A stretch of 50,312 nt of DNA from Haplomitrium mnioides (taxonomy: Eukaryota; Marchantiophyta; Haplomitriopsida; Calobryales). The notes beneath the pieces are model-generated. The model saw nothing but the letters and a program-made list of their open reading frames with translations. It was not told where the DNA came from and did not search any database. Shown here piece by piece: positions 32,801 to 38,859 of the stretch. Location of the stretch: assembly GCA_049999725.1 (NCBI GenBank), contig JBNGIS010030125.1:1-50312 (forward strand), given 5' to 3'. Each line of letters starts with the position of its first letter. Within the stretch, counting starts at the first letter, position 1. A program made the translations under genes and the position numbers.

Positions 32801-35800
32801 TGGGGACTGGATATAGATGATCTGCCTAAACAATCAGAAACAGTGCTCATGTACCATCTGTCAACACATCACTTCACAGGATGGCAATCCTGCATAGAAT
32901 AGAATAGAATTTGATTGAAGTCCCGAACCAGCCCTAGGGCCATAAGGACTGAGAGTACAATGCGCACAAGAGTGCGGAGGGGTACAAAAATAAAAATAGT
33001 AAGCTAAACCATGTTTAACTGAGAACAGTTGAGCGGGGACAAACCTGCTTGTGCAGCATCCCAGACTGTCAAGTACAACGCGATTGTCAACAACACACCC
33101 TCAAGGCAAATCCAGCAATACTTGACTAGTAACATGTCACACAAGCTGGTCCAGACCTTCACACAACTTTGTGCTGGATCCCATCGCCTGAGATGTGAAA
33201 CAGCCAAATGGTCCAAGATCGACAACAAAGTCCGACCTGAGAAGTTACTGTGCCTCCAGTGCAATCTACGAGTCACGGAAAATGAACACCGCATCATCTT
33301 CTGTTGCCCCAGATACTATGAAATCCGGGGAAGGTATCATGGACTGCTTGTAGAACAGAATGGGACAGTACAACAATTTCTCAAATATCATGATCAACGC
33401 TGGCTAGCACTCTTCTTTCGGGAACTCATGCTGCTTAGATCTCAGAAATAGACAGATTAGACATAGAGACTAGAGGTGAGCATATGACTCACAACCGGGT
33501 TGGTCCACGCTCAACTGTTTTCAGTTAATCATTTCTTAGCTTACTACTTCTGTTTTTGCACCCCACCACACTCTTGTGCCCATTGTACTCTTAGTCCTCA
33601 TGGCCCTAGGGCTGGCTCTGGACTTTAATCGAATTCTATTCTATTCTATTCCAGAAGCTTTTTATCCTGTTTGGTAGACTCTTTAACAGTTATTGAGCCC
33701 AAGAAGCAGCCCTTACATATCCTACCTAGCCTCTCCTCACCCCAGCAAACAATGCTGGAAGACATCCCCAAGTGGGCACAGGCTTCAACTGGCACTCACT
33801 AGGATGGAAGGTTTGAAATTTCCTTCACCCAACAGCCTCCACAGTGAATTCTACAAACGTTGCTGGGGATAGACAGGCAAGCACTATGCTACAATGATAT
33901 CTGAAGCTATTTAACAAAACTTGTAGAGTAGGCTCAACAAATGGTGATCTCTCATACACATCCCTACGCAGCTGCAAACTGGCTCACACCGTCTAGGATG
34001 TGCAACAGCTAAGCGGTTCATGATCAACAATAAAGTACAACCATAACAAGCAGTTTGCCTACATTGCACACTACAAACCACAGAGGACAAACACCGCTTC
34101 ATCTTCTGTTGTCCAAAATACTATGAGATACAAGGACAATATCATGGCCTGTTCAGGGATTAACCCAGTACAGTCCAACAATTCCTGGCACATCCAGACC
34201 AACGATGGCTAGTGCTCTTCCTGCATGAGCTTCTAATGATGAATACAATAGAGGAGAATTCAATCAAAGTCAAGAACCAGCACATAGAGGAGATGACAAA
34301 GAATGATCTTCACAACAACGTGCATTAACAGACTTTTACTGAACATAGCACATGAAGCACATCACTGGTGACTACTTGGATGCAGAATTTCCGCCAAAGT
34401 CACTGAACAATAAAGTTATGAAGTTGTGGAGAGTAAGACTAACCACAAAAACAAATAAATTGAAGCTACAATAGTCTAGAAAAACCCTACACACCACAAC
34501 TACGCAACAACAAATAGAGTGCCGCCTTCACAATGTGGTGTCAGACACAAAGTTTCAGACTATTCAGCCTCATTATTTTTTAGTTATGAAGTCGTGGAGA
34601 GCAAAACTAACCACAACAACACTTAAATGGAAGCTGCAATAGTCTAGGAAAAACCTACACATATCACAACTGTGCACGCATAGAGTGCAGCCTTGACTCT
34701 GTGGTGTCAGACACGAAGTTTCGGACTATTCAGCCTCGTCATGTGTAGCAGTGACAAGCTGCTGCAACTTCCTGCTGTCAGTTTCCGACCGCAGGTCCTG
34801 ATCAACTTTTGTACTAAGTTTCTGCTACTTTCTGGAAGTAACTGGAAAATTCAGTCATGATGACACCTAGCACTCCACCAAGAATCCAAACAAATCAAAA
34901 TCTGTGAACTCTCAAGCATCAGCTTGAGACATCTTTCATTTCACTTTAGTTTGATCTTGAATTGAATTGATCTCTATAGCCATGCTAGTGAGATCCTCAG
35001 CAAAAAGATTTTTCCATTAATTTCAAATATCAAGTCAAATGACTGTTAAAAAATAGTTCATAATCTCCTCTATTCCCAGCTTCCTATCTATAAATACTCA
35101 ATTTCAGCCTGATTGTCATTATCCAGTACTTACCAGGTGTTGAAGTTCAGCTCGACTTATAATCTCTTGACTGAATATGTTCAGACATTTTAGAAACTCT
35201 TGATATGTGTCCCGGTTCCGTAATCTTCCTTTCACCCTATCAAAGAAAGCAAGCTGCTCCTTGTGCAAAGTTGTGCCTGAAAACAGCATGAAAATTTTCA
35301 ATTTAGCCAACAAGACATGTATCTGCTGTAATGCCCTATAGTCAATGCAATGCATCAAGATCAGGCTAGAGAGAAGAATTTACATTTCAGGGCTGATTTA
35401 TCATCTGTTGGCAAATTTGGAATAGAAAGGGTATGCAAAACTTCTCCACTTTCTCCTGCCTGCGATTGCTTACGAATGAGTTCATCAGCCCTCCTTGCAG
35501 ACTTGCGTTTATGAGGAAGTCTCTGTAGTAAATCAAGATCTTTATCTTTCTCCAGATCTGATTCTTCTTTCAGGCGATTGATTCTTTCATAATCTTCTTT
35601 CTTGTCTCGATCCACCTTTTTCCGTTGCTCCCTGTCCAACCGAACGATGCGTTCTGGCTCATGCTCTCGATCTGGTTGTCTATCCAGTCCACGCTCAACC
35701 AAAATCATCCTCTCCTTCTGTAATGGAATGAATATTTCAATCAAAAAAATCAGACAGCAACTTTCAAAAAACAAGTCATGAGGATCTTTTCATTGAACTC

Positions 35801-36050
35801 CCAATAAGAACTCATTCTAGAACCAAGCCAAAAGTAGGATTTAACACAAGTTGCAGCATTTCACCTTGACAGATTTGTCATTCTGAGAGTGTCGACCAAA
35901 CTGTAACCCATGGTTTCTCTCTTCCCGCCGAATAATCTGATGTATAGACGGCCTAGAAGATGGAGTAACAATTACCGGACCTGTTGAATCTGGAAGGAAG
36001 TAGGTGAATTCTTCTAGTAGATCCGCATGCTCATGGAACAGAGATGCAAC
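11179..36050 (-). CDS. SNL: SIN3-like (SNL) transcriptional co-repressor scaffold, internal part of the gene
   Basis: Nuclear scaffold that binds repressors through PAH domains and recruits histone deacetylase. Ten exons in phase encode about 753 residues. In order: end of PAH2 ([20 protein letters not shown]), charged linker ([19 protein letters not shown]), PAH3 ([20 protein letters not shown], then [15 protein letters not shown]), Arg/Asp-rich linker, the HDAC-interaction domain ([20 protein letters not shown] through SLSTK), and the start of the C-terminal Sin3 domain ([17 protein letters not shown]). PAH1, the first half of PAH2 and the C-terminus are outside. Every intron reads GT...AG on the minus strand. 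Two introns of about 9.8 and 11.5 kb hold transposons. No stop or frameshift was found in any exon, so the gene may well be functional. Arabidopsis has several SNL paralogues and this one cannot be assigned. Confidence 0.93.
11854..13481. other. SNL intron 9, left part: decayed repeats
   Basis: No gene. It holds a piece resembling the LINE-C/SINE tail near 12205-12260 (GTCCCAGACCAGCCCTGAAG), the direct repeat at 12345-12413, an AT-rich run at 12480-12570, and two decayed copies of the SINE-like head near 12690-12780 and 12850-12920 (GTTTCTGTCACTATTCCGGA). Confidence 0.5.
12345..12413. repeat. 30-bp direct repeat, third copy at 14621-14663
   Basis: ATCTTTATAAGTATTGAGAG followed by AACTC occurs at 12345 and 12375. 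The second copy extends into CATACTTACAAACTA. The same extended sequence recurs at 14621-14663, and a weaker copy lies near 36441. It is probably part of a dispersed repeat associated with the SINE-like family. Confidence 0.7.
13494..13553 (+). mobile_element. 60-bp L1-E 3'-end insertion with 12-bp target duplication
   Basis: The insert matches the last 60 bases of L1-E (TTCGGCGGTTG, GTGTGGAAATAAAGTTTTTA, ends TTCCTGTC). It is flanked by AAAGGTGTGGGA at 13482-13493 and 13554-13565. The exact 12-bp duplication shows target-primed insertion. There is almost no poly(A). Confidence 0.88.
13950..14250 (-). repeat. SINE-like repeat copy, 3' tail missing
   Basis: Same sequence as the complete copy at 25797-26216: the head CCACCAAGAATCCAA at 14236-14250 (plus-strand reading), the CACTTTCAGAAGT near-palindrome, GTGTAGCAGTGACAAGCTGC, and TAGGAAAAACCTACAC. 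The end nearest 13950 lacks the TAGAA tail. Confidence 0.7.
14251..14739. other. SNL intron 9 between repeats
   Basis: No gene. It contains a GTGCCACGTGTC box near 14315, a short (TAGAA)n-type tail at 14591-14612, and the third copy of the dispersed direct repeat at 14621-14663. The target duplication of the next element starts at 14740. Confidence 0.5.
14745..15667 (-). repeat. copia-A LTR (element 3' LTR)
   Basis: On the plus strand it runs from TGTTGGAAATATC to AATTTTCAACA, 923 bp. It carries an ABRE-like site GGCACGTGTC at 15526-15535, a hairpin with 10-bp arms (AGCACATGCA and TGCATGTGCT) at 15444-15466, and a 25-bp tandem array at 14917-15101. The purine tract lies just inside, at about 15668-15675. 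Confidence 0.93.
14917..15101. repeat. 25-bp tandem array in the LTR, about 7 units
   Basis: Imperfect units of the form CGCGACCTCCTTCCAGACAC followed by GAAAA, about seven copies. The other LTR of the same element has one to two copies near 19816-19860. LTRs are identical on insertion, so copy number changed afterwards. Confidence 0.9.
15675..18275 (-). pseudogene. copia-A pol (integrase, RT, RNase H), inactivated
   Basis: About 866 codons closely resembling the pol at 1-2511. Integrase motifs are present ([31 protein letters not shown]). RT lacks 35 residues after WVLKV, where the related copy has the KYQVDGSVERYKAR segment. The catalytic YVDD box reads YVND: the codon at 16656-16658 gives Asn. 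RNase H motifs remain ([29 protein letters not shown]). The first few codons overlap the gag-protease frame at 18236-18275, where one base is missing, so the original polyprotein was continuous. RT activity is not expected. Confidence 0.9.
18236..19639 (-). CDS. copia-A gag-protease
   Basis: 467 codons. The capsid part is UBN2-like ([39 protein letters not shown]), then comes a CCHC knuckle ([17 protein letters not shown]), a Lys-rich linker, and an aspartic protease with [13 protein letters not shown]. It ends in the pre-integrase region, where the one-base deletion changes frame after HLWHQ. The start ATG at 19639 is only 4 bases inside the LTR end, so any primer-binding site would overlap the gag start. 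Confidence 0.9.
   Translation of the reverse strand: MDKLLMGDASFGTSSMYSIEKFEGADFLDWKAKMQLILELKGLWRYVNGDFPKPSGSHATEEGTAMWMEADRHAQILICLSLDKKQFTQVITLTTSSEVWNSLRKAYEQGGVFAATYLWRKLLTLRFVEVDNMGDHTAKVKNLVEQLLSINPGLKEEMFVQILLASLPESYDILLHSLESNLSRLTLDEAITRLLAEETRRKECLGRPDQGSGLFTKGKGIRTNQGGKFQSGSNPSSGNCFYCDKPGHIARYCPKKAKGNKGKGKAVANGGKDKEDKAQANVAEIKMSDVDVRSDTDIKDEAKKLVLMASAEKTSEEDVWYLDSGATNHCTGRKYWFNTLLDIHPTAVYLGDARHLMAYQAAEISVTMHLGLKSTKANLSRVLYVPGPGKNLLSIRCMSEEGYGFWMDNRGAKIYSPTEEIIEQGIMENMLYKLCSSPLKEARANVVTSKENAHLWHQDLDIWDTKV
19644..20525 (-). repeat. copia-A LTR (element 5' LTR), with a LINE-D insertion
   Basis: On the plus strand it runs from TGTTGGAAATATC to TTTTCAACA. It matches the other LTR except for a shorter 25-bp array and a roughly 110-bp L1 fragment at 20187-20297. 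The ABRE-like site GACACGTGTC is at 20394-20403 and the hairpin at 20312-20334. Confidence 0.92.
20187..20297 (-). mobile_element. 5'-truncated LINE-D fragment inside the LTR
   Basis: It starts with a T run (poly(A) on the minus strand), then AAAGCAAACAACTTTATTTA, which is also the LINE-D 3' end at 27315-27335. TTTTTCTTC occurs on both sides and is the likely target duplication. The sister LTR has the empty site (TCTTTTCTTCCC near 15430), so this insertion came after the copia element. Confidence 0.88.
20540..21740 (+). pseudogene. decayed L1 LINE fragment (RT region)
   Basis: Plus-strand pieces match LINE-D ORF2: [19 protein letters not shown] at about 20688, then [17 protein letters not shown] at about 21240. 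Next is [15 protein letters not shown] with [20 protein letters not shown] at about 21440-21610, then [10 protein letters not shown]. Stops and frameshifts are many, and 21290-21430 has no LINE match. An old relic lying next to the right target duplication of copia-A. Confidence 0.8.
21840..22140 (-). repeat. SINE-like repeat copy, 5'-truncated
   Basis: The tail side (AATTGAATTGAATTAAACTG then AAGTCTCAAACCGG) is at the left. A hairpin-like CACCTAAGTG follows, then the body GTAGAAAAACCTACACACAT and GAGTGCAGCCTTCACAA. The conserved head CCACCAAGAATCC is missing. Confidence 0.65.
22254..23046 (+). mobile_element. LINE-C copy 3, 5'-truncated, with (TATTC)n tail
   Basis: Homology begins at CCAGCAATGGCTATGGAG and runs through the last part of ORF2, the untranslated region with the GCACTCTTGTGC hairpin at about 22966, and a tail of TATTC repeats ending near 23046. 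It is the least damaged LINE-C 3' end in the window. Confidence 0.88.
22259..22837 (+). CDS. LINE-C ORF2 C-terminal fragment with zinc motif
   Basis: 192 open codons to the natural stop, TAG. The C-terminal part has C-x2-C-x8-H-x4-C ([18 protein letters not shown]), the kind of zinc motif found after the RT in many LINE proteins and thought to help bind the element RNA. It is preceded by the conserved [15 protein letters not shown]. The apparent ATG is internal to the full ORF2 and not a real start. Confidence 0.8.
   Translation: MAMEPSRQAAPGDPTNWYNQFQKWLKRWGLDIDDLPKQSGKMLMDHLSTHYFTVIWQSYSAASRTVKYNALVNNTPSRPIQQYLTSNMSLKLVQTLTQLRTGSHRLRCETAKWSMIDNKVRPEKLLCLQCNLQVTEDEHHIIFCCPRYYEIRGRYHGLFVEQNKTVQQFLKYHDQRWLALFFWELMLLRSQK
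23047..23367. other. SNL intron 9, proximal part
   Basis: No gene or clear repeat seen. Intron 9 begins at 23367 with the donor GTATGTG. Confidence 0.5.
23368..23622 (-). CDS. SNL: SNL exon 9 (HDAC-interaction domain)
   Basis: Acceptor TTTTACAG, donor AAAT|GTATGTG. It codes [20 protein letters not shown], then [20 protein letters not shown] and [20 protein letters not shown], all characteristic of the Sin3 HDAC-interacting domain. 255 nt, phase 1 at both ends. Confidence 0.95.
23783..23910 (-). CDS. SNL: SNL exon 8 (HDAC-interaction domain)
   Basis: Acceptor ATTATAG, donor GACAG|GTGTGA. It codes [20 protein letters not shown] and [10 protein letters not shown], conserved in Sin3 proteins. 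128 nt. Confidence 0.95.
24113..24165 (-). repeat. LINE-C/SINE tail remnant in a 271-bp SNL intron
   Basis: AGAATAGAATAGAATAGAAT followed by TCAATTAAAGTCCAGAGCC is the reverse of the LINE-C tail. Only about 50 bp is present, in the short intron between exons 7 and 8. Confidence 0.75.
24182..24336 (-). CDS. SNL: SNL exon 7 (HDAC-interaction domain)
   Basis: Acceptor TTTGCAG, donor GACAG|GTATG. It codes [20 protein letters not shown] then [20 protein letters not shown] and [11 protein letters not shown]. These are among the most conserved parts of Sin3. 155 nt. Confidence 0.96.
24637..24917 (-). CDS. SNL: SNL exon 6 (charged linker and start of HDAC-interaction domain)
   Basis: Acceptor GTAACAG, chosen because it alone keeps the phase; a TTGAG further in does not. 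Donor AAT|GTGCGT. The first two-thirds is an Arg/Asp/Glu/Lys-rich run ([20 protein letters not shown]) typical of plant SNLs. It ends with [20 protein letters not shown], the signature that opens the HDAC-interaction domain. 281 nt. Confidence 0.95.
25092..25118 (-). CDS. SNL: SNL exon 5, 27-nt microexon
   Basis: TTTCTGCAG precedes it and GTAAAAG follows. With the G from exon 4 it codes EGYIAGFVS, matching the conserved (D/E)G-(F/L)-(L/I)-AG stretch that follows PAH3 in plant SNL proteins. The phases on both sides fit exactly. Confidence 0.85.
25298..25373 (-). CDS. SNL: SNL exon 4 (second half of PAH3)
   Basis: Acceptor ATTCTCAG, donor CTTG|GTTTGT. It codes [20 protein letters not shown] then RRENL. 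It continues the PAH3 helices begun in exon 3, from which it is separated by an intron of about 9.8 kb. 76 nt. Confidence 0.95.
25520..25640 (-). repeat. diverged LINE-C/SINE-like tail
   Basis: TTTTGATTCTAAAGTCCCAA, then CACACCAATGTGAG in the position of the 3' hairpin, then GGTGCAAAAAGCAAAAGTAG, as in reversed LINE-C tails. No pentanucleotide repeat remains. Confidence 0.5.
25797..26216 (-). repeat. complete SINE-like element, about 420 bp, sharing the LINE-C tail
   Basis: Read on the minus strand, it starts TTGGATTCTTGGTGGAGTGC. It contains the near-palindrome ACTTCCGGAAAGT (26152-26164), the body GGCTGCACTCTATGTG and GTGTAGGTTTTTCCTA, and the small hairpin CACCTTGGTG. It ends GACTTAAATCAAATTCTATT with more CTATT. 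The last 40 bases resemble the LINE-C tail, which suggests mobilisation by LINE-C. No ORF of note and no clear tRNA A/B box was seen, so the head is of unknown origin. Confidence 0.65.
26290..26370 (-). repeat. diverged LINE-C/SINE-like tail
   Basis: GATTTCAAATCCCAACCTGG, then CAACAGAGCCTGGGGTACAA, then CACACACCAAGGTGTTC. It has the same layout as other tails, with a hairpin ACACC-AA-GGTGT. Confidence 0.5.
26371..26882 (+). mobile_element. LINE-C RT fragment, 5'-truncated
   Basis: It codes [20 protein letters not shown], the RT catalytic box LLYADDIVL (about 26550-26576), and [13 protein letters not shown], which are ordinary LINE RT motifs. It runs into the post-RT region, where it is cut by the solo LTR at 26883 and resumes at 32443. 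A frameshift lies near 26752. The 5' half of ORF2 and the endonuclease are absent. Confidence 0.88.
27455..31197 (-). pseudogene. LINE-D ORF2: endonuclease, reverse transcriptase, zinc domain (frameshifted)
   Basis: It starts [20 protein letters not shown]. The APE-type endonuclease follows ([32 protein letters not shown] at 31200-30720, then [10 protein letters not shown] near 30500). RT lies at about 30076-28920: [59 protein letters not shown], then [14 protein letters not shown] with an intact catalytic pair. The C-terminal zinc-binding RT-associated domain is at about 28812-27455 ([16 protein letters not shown]). At least four frame changes break it, near 30720, 30100, 29225 and 28900. 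Confidence 0.87.
31194..31973 (-). pseudogene. LINE-D ORF1 with one in-frame stop
   Basis: Starting at [19 protein letters not shown], it runs about 259 codons to TGA at 31194-31196, interrupted by a TAA at 31746-31748 in the same frame. It is Pro/Ser/Arg-rich and shares the [11 protein letters not shown] motif with the end of L1-E ORF1 (WEKFTKRYTRR), but has no recognisable DUF4283/RNA-binding part, so that part was probably deleted. The ORF1 stop overlaps the ORF2 ATG as ATGA. The large plus-strand ORF over the same bases is a shadow. Confidence 0.7.
32443..33655 (+). mobile_element. LINE-C copy 4, continuation of 26371-26882
   Basis: It resumes the post-RT region ([45 protein letters not shown]), is interrupted by a reversed tail fragment at 32891-33050, then codes [19 protein letters not shown], the zinc motif ([19 protein letters not shown]) and its natural end. 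The 3' part has the hairpin and TATTC repeats ending near 33653. With the solo LTR and LINE-D removed, this and 26371-26882 form one LINE-C insertion. Confidence 0.87.
32891..33050 (-). mobile_element. reversed LINE-C 3'-end fragment inside LINE-C
   Basis: TAGAATAGAATAGAATTTGA at the left, then the tail with GCACAAGAGTGC, ending ACAAACCTGCTTG. TGCA on both sides (CCTGCA before, TGCAGCATCC after) is the likely 4-bp duplication. A 160-bp, strongly 5'-truncated copy inserted into another copy of its own family. Confidence 0.8.
33690..33935 (+). pseudogene. short L1 RT fragment, LINE-D-like
   Basis: Plus-strand pieces ([20 protein letters not shown], then GGAAGGTTTGAAATTTCC, then TTCTACAAACGTTGCTGGGG and CAATGATATCTGAAGC) match the start of the LINE-D RT domain ([17 protein letters not shown] ... 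[20 protein letters not shown]). Several frameshifts are present. Confidence 0.65.
33936..34240 (+). pseudogene. decayed LINE-C 3' fragment
   Basis: GCTGCAAACTGGCTCACACC, GGATGTGCAACAGCTAAGCG and TTGCCTACATTGCACACTAC correspond to the LINE-C segment encoding the zinc motif, with stops. It is more diverged than the other copies. Confidence 0.65.
34245..34890 (-). repeat. two SINE-like copies in tandem
   Basis: The left copy (about 34245-34570) has a tail remnant (AGGAGAATTCAATCAAAGTC). The right copy (about 34577-34890) has the conserved head ending CCACCAAGAATCCAAAC and the near-palindrome ACTTTCTGGAAGT. Both share GTTATGAAGT, GTGGAGAG and TCTAG..AAAACCCTACAC with the complete copy at 25797-26216. 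Confidence 0.7.
34891..35133. other. SNL intron 3, proximal part
   Basis: AT-rich, no gene seen. The intron begins at 35133 with GTAAGTACTGG. Confidence 0.5.
35134..35276 (-). CDS. SNL: SNL exon 3 (first half of PAH3)
   Basis: Acceptor GTTTTCAG, donor CTG|GTAAGT. It codes [20 protein letters not shown] then [20 protein letters not shown] and RAELQHL, the first helices of PAH3. 143 nt. It joins exon 4 in phase 0 across the long intron. Confidence 0.96.
35384..35717 (-). CDS. SNL: SNL exon 2 (charged inter-PAH linker)
   Basis: Acceptor CATTACAG, donor GAAAT|GTAAAT. Highly charged linker ([40 protein letters not shown]) ending [12 protein letters not shown]. The R[13 protein letters not shown] stretch corresponds to the RLPDKRRSARK-like motif of plant SNL proteins. 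Probably disordered or coiled-coil. 334 nt. Confidence 0.93.
35865..36050 (-). CDS. SNL: SNL exon 1 of the window (end of PAH2)
   Basis: Acceptor GCCTGAAG, donor GTCAAG|GTGAAA. It codes [20 protein letters not shown], the last helices of PAH2, then a linker ([20 protein letters not shown]). 186 nt, phase 0 at both ends. The preceding exon, with the rest of PAH2, was not found in the 14 kb to the right. Confidence 0.93.
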
Positions 36051-36440
36051 CTTCAGGCATAGATGCAAACTGGTAAGTTTCAACCAATGTGCCATCTTTC
36101 CTGTAGCCTGTGAAAGCATAGCAAACTATTTGCAACCAAAGCTTACTTTTCTGATTAGTTTTTTGAAATGAAAGGAAACCAGGTGTACCTGGAAAATGGG
36201 AAGGCAGTCATGCATTGTATGTAATTAAATCCTAGAGGTTCTACCTCACCTAGCAAGATGTGGTGAGTTTTGGTATGCAACGCACTCCATCTTTTGAAAC
36301 ACAGCACAATGTTAGGTTAATTGGGATGGGCATCAGGTCACTGTTGAGTTGTCACTCAGAACTATGGCTGTGTCCTGATGCAAGGAAGTAATTTCCTTTC
36401 AATCAATTAATCAAATGGTAAGCATCTATATAACTGAAGT
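36051..36440. other. SNL upstream intron, no gene seen
   Basis: AT-rich sequence. No PAH1 or PAH2 N-half coding sequence is recognised. Confidence 0.5.
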
Positions 36441-36812
36441 ATCTTTACAAGTATTGAGAAAAATCCAGTTGGACACAGTCAGCTAGCCAAAGCCAATATT
36501 TTATCCCACTGATCTGAACTGAAGATTGAAAAGATTAACCACCCATAAGAAATGAGCAAAGATAGAAACTGTGAATAAACTGGTTTTTTTAAGTCCCCAA
36601 CCAGCCCAAAGGCAACACGGACTGCATACAACACACACCATGGTGTGAGCAAAGTAGCAACAAACAAAAAGAACCATAGACAAACCATAGGCTCAAAGAC
36701 TTTGAGAGTGCCCAACTGTGGATACAAGATATGCCAGCCTCAGTGTCCCCAGTTTCTGTCACTTTCCAGAACTGGTGGGAAAGCTTGGGCACGATCTTGG
36801 CTAGCACTCAAC
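36441..36812 (-). repeat. short SINE-like subfamily copy
   Basis: Minus reading: GAGTGCTAGCCAAGATCGTG, CCAGTTCTGGAAAGTGACAG (variant of the near-palindrome), then the perfect hairpin CACACCATGGTGTG at about 36636-36649, then GGGCTGGTTGGGGACTTAAA. It lacks the middle body of the 420-bp form. The left 130 bp carries a variant of the dispersed ATCTTTATAAGTATTGAGAG repeat. Confidence 0.6.
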
Positions 36813-36924
36813 TTCAAACTGACTCACAATAAACCAGATACATACAACTCAACAAATAAAAAGAAAAGCATAAAATTTGAAAAAATAAAAACTCAATCTG
36901 AGAGAGCAAAAATAAAATTGAGGC

Positions 36925-38095
36925 TATGGAGGAACCTAGGGGAAAGGAAAGGCTCAGGCGCCGAAACAGAAGAAGAGAAGGCTAACACGCAGACACAAGG
37001 GGGGCGGGGGCGGGTGGTCATACAAGGTAAAATGTAGTTCTCAGGTCTAAGGTGCATTTGATGGATCTTGTCAGGCGGTGACAAGCATTTTGATATGCTT
37101 CAATTGCATTTTGGGTCCGAAGCTCATTTTGATATGCTTCACTCCCGTTTTGAGCGAGAAAGCTGCACGCAGTGATCAGAAAAGGCTCGTTTCATGAAGG
37201 CTGCCGTCAACGGCTGCAGAAAGCTCGTGATAGTTCATCAAGGCCAGAGTCGCGGGTTGCAGAAAAACAGGATGAGTCCTTTCTGGGAGCTAGAGTTTCC
37301 TTCGAGAAAGTAGGATAGCCTTCGCAGCTCACTTCTGCAGCTTGAAAATGTTCCTCCGCGCAGACTAAGAAAGTTCAGCAGGATTCTTGTTCTACTTGAC
37401 TTGAGCAATCGCACTGTAGTGTTACTCCAGTTGCTTTCCTGCTGGCAAAATCTGACGAATGGGAAGGCTAAGAGATATGTTACTTGAGCTATTTTCGGCT
37501 GGCAAAAGGTGAAAACATGATGACTGGGAAAACAAAGTCCTGCAAAACACTACGCCCAGAGGGCGATCCTGGCACTGTTATAATTCCCTAGTTATGTCTA
37601 ACACAGCACCATGGAGACCTGAATCACATTCCGGAAAAGAAGTGCTGTCTGCACCTAGCACATCCAGCTGCCCCTTGTTACCTGGTAAAATCATGGACCA
37701 CGAGGGCAGAAGCCAGGAGGAAAAATACCATTTCCTCACCTCCCAAGGTGTTCAATGTGGATCAGGATTTATGATTGCTCACCACGGTCCAGCTTAGGAA
37801 GAGGCTGCTTATCAGCCTTTCAAGAGTTTATTCCCTGGCTTCAAGGAGACTTCAGCATGGTTTGGGAGAATTTGTGCACAGAACCTCTGGAAGGATTCTG
37901 TGCTCCACCTGACAAGCAAAGGTTTTCTTCTGGTTTTGGCAGAAGATGGAGTCAGATTCGTGCTTCTCACAGGGGAACCAATGTTTTCGAAGAACATGAA
38001 TGCATCTTCCAACCTTAGCAACCTCAGTTTGACCCCTTGACTGAGCAAGCCTTGGTTCCTACTTGGATCACCTTGCTGTTGGGATCCAAGCAAAT
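36925..38095 (+). mobile_element. L1-E copy 1: 5' region and broken ORF1
   Basis: The beginning (GGCGGGTGGTCATACAAGG, then AAGGTGCATTTGATGGATCT) matches the sequence at 50125-50312. A broken ORF1 start (TTATGTCTAACACAGCACCA, TGGAGACCTGAATCACATTC) parallels L1-E ORF1 at 40012. Homology continues to TTGGTTCCTACTTGGATCAC near 38070, beyond which copia-C sequence takes over. Frameshifts break the frame. Probably truncated by the copia-C insertion or a deletion. Confidence 0.75.
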
Positions 38096-38847
38096 TGTGG
38101 TGCTCAGATCTGCCTGAACTTGGGCAAGATGCAATTTGCCCAAGTAAAGACCCTCACTATTGCAAGTGAGGTATAGCCTCAAGAAGGGTTATGAGCAAAG
38201 AGGTCTTGCTGACCTAAAGGAGTTTTTGACATGTAAGCAGCCCCAGGAACTCTAAAAGCAGTACATGTCACCACTATGGAGAAGTTCTTTGCATGTGTAG
38301 CAGAATCAAATCGAGCCTCAAGTTCAGCCTGATGACCAAAGATGGCCAGGCAGAAGGAAGGCAGCAATATGGATTCAGCACTAGTTGCAAAGAAGGGCAA
38401 GGTTCCAAAGTGTACATATTGCAAACGAGGAGTAGGCACTTGGAGAAGGACTGCTGAGATGAAGCATGGCAAACCTGCTTTGAATGACAAGTCCAAGTTC
38501 ACCAAGAGCTACAGAGATGCAAAGGCCAACAGAGGCAAGGGTAAGACCAATATGAGTGACAGAGCTAATGCTGCAAGACAGCTTAGATGATGAGCATGAG
38601 CTAGTCACAGCAGATTAGTCCCAATAATCAGAGCAGGACTCTGAGAGGTGATTGCACTGAACAGAGGTGGTGCCCAGATTTAAAAGCAACAGTCATGGCT
38701 GCAATCATAACGTTCAGGAGTAAGACCTGACCCAAATCCAAACCAGGAGGCTCAGGAACCTAGACAAGAACAGCATGATTCACCCAAGAGCAGGACTCTG
38801 AGAAGTGATTGCACTGAATAGTGGTGGTACCCAGATTCAGAAGCAAC
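38096..38847 (+). pseudogene. copia-C gag fragment
   Basis: A plus-strand frame at 38342-38590 codes VPKCTYCKRGVG followed by EMKHGKPALND, a damaged copia-type zinc knuckle with its usual following residues. The segment then holds an imperfect internal duplication (AGAGCAGGACTCTGAGAGGT near 38629 and again near 38789). It is interrupted at 38848-38859 by the L1-E insertion and continues at 41783. Confidence 0.65.
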
Positions 38848-38859
38848 AAGTCCTGTCTG

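Noticed and set aside
36645-37037. 130-codon plus-strand ORF
   Set aside because: It spans the reverse of a SINE-like repeat and the start of L1-E; no coherent protein homology.
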